This document shows, piece by piece, positions 13,282-16,247 of a DNA stretch of 16,247 bases (position 1 is its first letter; the number at the start of each line of letters is the position of its first letter). The notes under the pieces are model-generated. The model worked only from the letters and a program-made list of their open reading frames with translations, was not told the origin of the DNA and made no database searches. The stretch covers positions 1 through 16,247 of the forward strand of contig CAKTKT010000042.1 in the NCBI GenBank assembly GCA_934572325.1. Direction: 5' to 3'. The DNA comes from an uncultured Oscillospiraceae bacterium (GTDB taxonomy: Bacteria; Bacillota; Clostridia; Oscillospirales; Oscillospiraceae). The position numbers and the translations under genes are program-made.

Positions 13282-15963
13282 TCACTTTTTAAAGAGCTTC
13301 TTTTTCGCCAGACGACCGAGCGCGGACGGCGTGTTCGTGACAGCGGTGAGGAGCGTCCGATAATATGTCTGCCCCTTGTTGTCGAGCGTCTTTTCCAGCC
13401 TGATGGCGTCGAACTTGCACTTCGTGGTGCATATGCCGCAGCCGACGCAGAGATCCTCGTCCACAACGACGCAGCCGCAGCCGAGACAGCGGTCTGCCTC
13501 TTTCTTTATCTGCTCCTCGGTGAGCGTGCCGCGCAGATCCCTGAAGGTCTTTTTCGCCTCGGCGGCGCTGCCGCAGGCGGGCTTCTGGCGCGGCGCGGTG
13601 TCAAAGCTGCCGATGGACACGGCGACGGTGGCGGTGTCGAGCGCCTTGTAATCGCGGTTGTCGCGCCCGATGTCCTGCGTCTGCCCGGTGTGGACATAGC
13701 GGTGGATGGACACTGCGCCCTCCTTGCCCGCGGCGATAGCGTCAATGGCGAATTTCGGACCGGTCACGGCGTCGCCGCCGGCAAACACATCGTCCACGCT
13801 CGTCTGATAGCTCTTCGCGTCCGCGACGACCGTGCCGTTGGCGCTGGTCTTGAAGTCTGCGATGCCGCAGAGATCTATCCTCTGCCCGATGGCGGATATG
13901 ACGCTGTCCATGCCGACGGTCTCCAGCTTGCCCGTGCCGACGCTTCTGCGGCGACCGTTAGCGTCCGCCTCGCCAAGCTCCATCAGCTCGACCGTGAGAG
14001 CCTCGACCTTGCCGCTGCCGGAGATCTCCGCAGGGGAGGCGAGGAAGCGGAACTTCACGCCCTCCGCCTCGGCTTCGGCGACCTCGTCTGCATCGGCGGG
14101 CATCTCGTCTCTGCTGCGGCGGTAAACGACGGTCACGTCCTCCGCGCCGAGGCGCACGGCGGTGCGCGCCACATCGATGGCGACGTTGCCGCCGCCGATG
14201 ACGGCGACACGCTTGCCTAGCTCGGGCGCTTTGCCGAGGTTGACGTCCCGCAAAAAGTCAATGCCCGTGAACACGCCCGCAAGCTCATCGCCCTTGCAGC
14301 CGACGGCAGTGCCGCGGCTCGCGCCAATGCCGAGGTAGAACGCCTTGTACCCGTCCGCGCGCAGCGCATCGAGCGTGACGTCCTTTCCGACCTCGACGCC
14401 GGTGCGAAACTCCACGCCAAGCTCGCGCAGTATCTCGATCTCCGCGTTGACAACGTCCTTGTCCAGTCGGAAGCTGGGGATGCCGAGCGTCAGCATACCG
14501 CCGAGCTTGTCCTCCTTCTCGAACACGGTCACGGGATAGCCCTTGACGGCGAGATAGTACGCGCAGCTCAAGCCCGCAGGACCTGCGCCGATGACGGCTA
14601 TCTTTTCAGTATAGGGTCTGCCGGTCTGGTTGAGCATTTTGGGCACATAGCGCGTGGCGGAGTCAAGATCCTTCTCGGCGATGAACTTCTTGATGTCGTC
14701 GATGGCGACGGAGGAGTCGATAATGCCGCGCGTACACGCGCTTTCGCACGCCTTGTTGCAGATGCGCCCGCAGACGGCGGGGAACGGGTTTTCCTTCTTT
14801 ATAAGCTCCAGCGCCTCGGTATAGCGCCCCATGGAGGCGAGCTTTATGTAGCCCTGAACGGGGATGTGCGCGGGGCAGACCGCCTTGCAGGGGGCTGTGC
14901 CGCTCTCCATAACGTCGGAGCGGTTTGTGCGGTACTCCACATTGTAGCTGGAGCGATCCCACGGGATGGCGCGGTCAGAGTCGTAAGCGTCCGAGATGTG
15001 CGGGTCGGCGGTGCAGCTTTTCTGACCGAGGCGAAGGGCGTTCGTCTGGCAGTTTTCAACGCACTGACCGCAGGCGACGCACTTTTCCTTGTCCACGCGC
15101 GCGGTGAAGTTGGAGCGGATCGCGTTTTTCGAGCGGAAGTATTCCGCGATGCGCAGCGCAAAGCACGAGCAGCCGCAGCAGTTGCATATCGCGGTGGTCT
15201 CCTCGAAGCCGGGGGTCTGGTTGATCTCATGCACGAGCCCGTTGTCCTCGGCGCGCTTGAGGATCTCATACGCCTCCTCCTTGGTGACGAGCCGGTGCGC
15301 GCCGGTTTTGGAGAAGTTGATGGCGTTGTCGTTGAGGTACATGCACATATCGTCTTCCAGATGACCGCAGCCCTCGCCCATGAGACGGCGGGCACGGCGG
15401 CAGGAGCACGGACCGACGGAGATCGCCGTGGCGTTTTCGATGAGCGTGGTTATCTCGTCGTAGGACGCCGTGCGGGAGTTGTTCTCGATTGCGCTCATGA
15501 CGGGCATGACGCGCATGAAGCTCATGCCGAGCTTGCCGGAGTTGAGCGTCGGGGCGAGCATTTCGATGCGGCGGCGCGTGTACTCCTCAAAGCAGCAGCC
15601 GAGATCGGGATAGCGGTCGCACTGCTCACGGTTGGAGAGTATGCCCTCCATGATGCCGGGGACCCATATGGGGTAGTAGTAGCCAAGCACGCCGTCCGTT
15701 ATGCGTGTGCGCGCAAAGCCGACATCGACGAGCTTGTCCGCCTGCTTTCGCACGAAATTCACGTCCGCATTGCAGCGGCGCGCAAGCTCCTCCGCGGTGC
15801 GCGTCGTTTCAAGACGCATATGCATTGCCACGCTGCACATATCGTCCGTGATAATGGGCGCAAGGATACGATACTCGGGGTCATTGTAGGTGATGCCCGT
15901 GTACGTCATGCTCTCAAGACTTATCTTAGTCGCAAGAGCCAGGATGTTCGCTCTTTTTTCCAT
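13282..15963 (-). CDS. Multi-cluster Fe-S FAD/NAD(P) oxidoreductase with GltD-like core and N-terminal winged-helix-like region
   Basis: This 893-residue cytoplasmic redox protein is composite. Residues about 40-100 read as a winged helix (TAEELARRCNADVNFVRKQADKLVDVGFA). Unusual cysteine groups follow: Cys186/188 with 199/207, and Cys260/262/263/265/267 (CNCCGCSC). A ferredoxin cluster is at Cys295/298/301/305. The GltD-type module starts with Cys359/363 and Cys398/402/406/410 (CGRICNKACESACTRG). It continues with the FAD loop VIGAGPAGLSCAYY (about 457-470), the NAD(P) loop VIGGGNVAIDVARTA (588-602) with YRRSRDEMPA, and the closing FAGGDAVTGP. The C-terminus has Cys826/829/831 and a second ferredoxin cluster, Cys839/842/845/849. 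Such proteins move electrons between NAD(P)H and ferredoxin-like partners; the true partner is unknown. It has its own promoter, a GAGGTG site 5 bases before ATG, and it heads the unit with hypA. Confidence 0.9.
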   Translation of the reverse strand: MEKRANILALATKISLESMTYTGITYNDPEYRILAPIITDDMCSVAMHMRLETTRTAEELARRCNADVNFVRKQADKLVDVGFARTRITDGVLGYYYPIWVPGIMEGILSNREQCDRYPDLGCCFEEYTRRRIEMLAPTLNSGKLGMSFMRVMPVMSAIENNSRTASYDEITTLIENATAISVGPCSCRRARRLMGEGCGHLEDDMCMYLNDNAINFSKTGAHRLVTKEEAYEILKRAEDNGLVHEINQTPGFEETTAICNCCGCSCFALRIAEYFRSKNAIRSNFTARVDKEKCVACGQCVENCQTNALRLGQKSCTADPHISDAYDSDRAIPWDRSSYNVEYRTNRSDVMESGTAPCKAVCPAHIPVQGYIKLASMGRYTEALELIKKENPFPAVCGRICNKACESACTRGIIDSSVAIDDIKKFIAEKDLDSATRYVPKMLNQTGRPYTEKIAVIGAGPAGLSCAYYLAVKGYPVTVFEKEDKLGGMLTLGIPSFRLDKDVVNAEIEILRELGVEFRTGVEVGKDVTLDALRADGYKAFYLGIGASRGTAVGCKGDELAGVFTGIDFLRDVNLGKAPELGKRVAVIGGGNVAIDVARTAVRLGAEDVTVVYRRSRDEMPADADEVAEAEAEGVKFRFLASPAEISGSGKVEALTVELMELGEADANGRRRSVGTGKLETVGMDSVISAIGQRIDLCGIADFKTSANGTVVADAKSYQTSVDDVFAGGDAVTGPKFAIDAIAAGKEGAVSIHRYVHTGQTQDIGRDNRDYKALDTATVAVSIGSFDTAPRQKPACGSAAEAKKTFRDLRGTLTEEQIKKEADRCLGCGCVVVDEDLCVGCGICTTKCKFDAIRLEKTLDNKGQTYYRTLLTAVTNTPSALGRLAKKKLFKK

Positions 15964-15978
15964 CTCTACACCTCGTTT

Positions 15979-15998
15979 TCAGTGATAATCAGTGATAA
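15979..15998. repeat. Tandem 10-bp direct repeat between promoter and start of the oxidoreductase gene
   Basis: TCAGTGATAA occurs twice head to tail (15979-15988 and 15989-15998), one helical turn apart. An inverted copy of its GTGAT core (ATCAC, within ACCATCACAA) lies about 10 bases further on. It sits in the transcribed leader, between the -10 box and the ribosome-binding site, where an operator could block transcription. Confidence 0.6.
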
Positions 15999-16023
15999 AC
16001 AAAACCATCACAATGCTGTTGAC

Positions 16024-16052
16024 ATTATAACATACTTATTTCTCCGCGTAAA
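16024..16052 (-). promoter_or_regulatory. Promoter of the oxidoreductase-hypA unit
   Basis: On the - strand, TTTACG (16052-16047, 4 of 6) and the perfect -10 TATAAT (16029-16024) are separated by 17 bases, with TG one base before the -10 (extended, TGTTATAAT). Transcription would begin near 16017, giving a leader of about 54 bases that contains the tandem repeat. Confidence 0.75.
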
Positions 16053-16093
16053 CTGACATTTATACTCCGCCGGTTTTTTTGCCGGTATTTACG

Positions 16094-16247
16094 TGTAGGT
16101 TTGTCAAACATATTGTACAGTAATCTCAGCGGGAGACAGCCAGCGGAGGGGTCTCATGGGCAAGTTGTTAGAGCGGCGGTTGTGGACAGCGAGCTGCTTT
16201 GCGAAGTCCTCGAGCGAATAGAACGAGCGGCAAGAGTAGAACCGTTT
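16094..16247 (-). mobile_element. End of an insertion sequence, cut by the right edge
   Basis: The right 150 bases hold the 3' end of an integrase-type transposase gene reading leftward. The element should end shortly past its stop. TGTAGGTTTGTCAA (from about 16094) begins 10 bases beyond the stop and is a plausible terminal sequence starting with TG, but the other end is outside the window, so the boundary is a guess. Confidence 0.55.
16104..16247 (-). CDS. Transposase/integrase (rve, DDE type) C-terminus, partial
   Basis: Read on the - strand from the right edge, 47 codons are open and end with TGA at 16106-16104. The peptide contains FYSLEDFAKQLAVHNRRSNN and then MRPLRWLSPAEI. This is the familiar C-terminal tail of integrase-core (rve) transposases of the IS3/IS481-like type, in which N-N-x-P-M-R-P-L-x-W-L-S-P follows the last catalytic helix. 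The DDE catalytic residues lie outside the window, so it cannot be told whether the gene is complete or active. The reading frame has no stop or frameshift in the visible part. Confidence 0.78.
   Translation of the reverse strand, partial: KRFYSCRSFYSLEDFAKQLAVHNRRSNNLPMRPLRWLSPAEITVQYV

Noticed and set aside
14866..16056. 396-codon + strand frame opposite the Fe-S flavoprotein
   Set aside because: Antisense shadow; the - strand frame has ordered cysteine and nucleotide-binding motifs, and this one has none.
16072..16087. CCGG-T-run-CCGG between the insertion sequence and the oxidoreductase promoter
   Set aside because: The stem would be 4 bp because CCGG is self-complementary, and no T tract follows on either strand in the right place.
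16156..16221. Small + strand frame of 21 codons with GGAGGGG before its ATG
   Set aside because: It lies antisense to the transposase coding frame and has no recognisable product; the ribosome-binding match is a by-product of coding sequence.
16160..16247. Stretch with AGAGTAG near the right edge that recalls the start of a T-box leader
   Set aside because: The opposite strand is a clean transposase C-terminus through the whole stretch, which explains the sequence; no T-box core or antiterminator is visible.

Overview
The window looks like a chromosomal segment from a moderately GC-rich, spore-forming anaerobe of the Clostridia, most likely the Oscillospiraceae/Ruminococcaceae. The evidence is a Firmicutes-type gene order (lon-ysxC, scpA-scpB, ytfI-ytfJ/gerW, dacB-like, rluB, cmk, ispH-rpsA), strong purine-rich Shine-Dalgarno sites, sporulation genes, and several Fe-S proteins. 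The species cannot be named from the sequence alone.

Region 1 (1-2625, + strand) holds the 3' three quarters of lon, cut by the left edge, followed by the ribosome-assembly GTPase ysxC and a Rho-independent terminator. Region 2 (about 2640-11832, + strand) is a tightly packed, probably polycistronic run: a membrane M50 site-2 protease, scpA and scpB (chromosome condensation), a ytfI-like DUF2953 protein, gerW/ytfJ, a DacB/DacF-type D-Ala-D-Ala carboxypeptidase, an RluB-type pseudouridine synthase, a BaiN/HI0933-family flavoprotein, cytidylate kinase, and an in-frame fusion of IspH (isoprenoid synthesis) with ribosomal protein S1. It ends at a perfect 13-bp hairpin. The set links chromosome segregation, spore cortex and germination, and basic translation and metabolism.

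Region 3 (11842-16052, - strand) converges on region 2. It holds an alpha/beta hydrolase with its own very good promoter and, upstream of that, a two-gene unit: a large 893-residue Fe-S flavoprotein of GltD type with an N-terminal winged-helix-like part, and a HypA nickel metallochaperone. A perfect 15-bp terminator hairpin separates the two units. At the right edge (16094-16247, - strand) the last 47 codons of a DDE integrase-type transposase mark the end of an insertion sequence.

The most interesting points are: a probable internal promoter and internal ribosome-binding site that could make free S1 from inside the ispH-rpsA fusion; two genes whose best-placed Shine-Dalgarno sites point at ATC/ATT rather than ATG/GTG/TTG starts; the composite oxidoreductase paired with HypA where no hydrogenase gene is visible; and a tandem 10-bp repeat between that unit's promoter and its start. 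I found no CRISPR array, tRNA or rRNA. I found no clear sign of a wholly new defence or mobile system.
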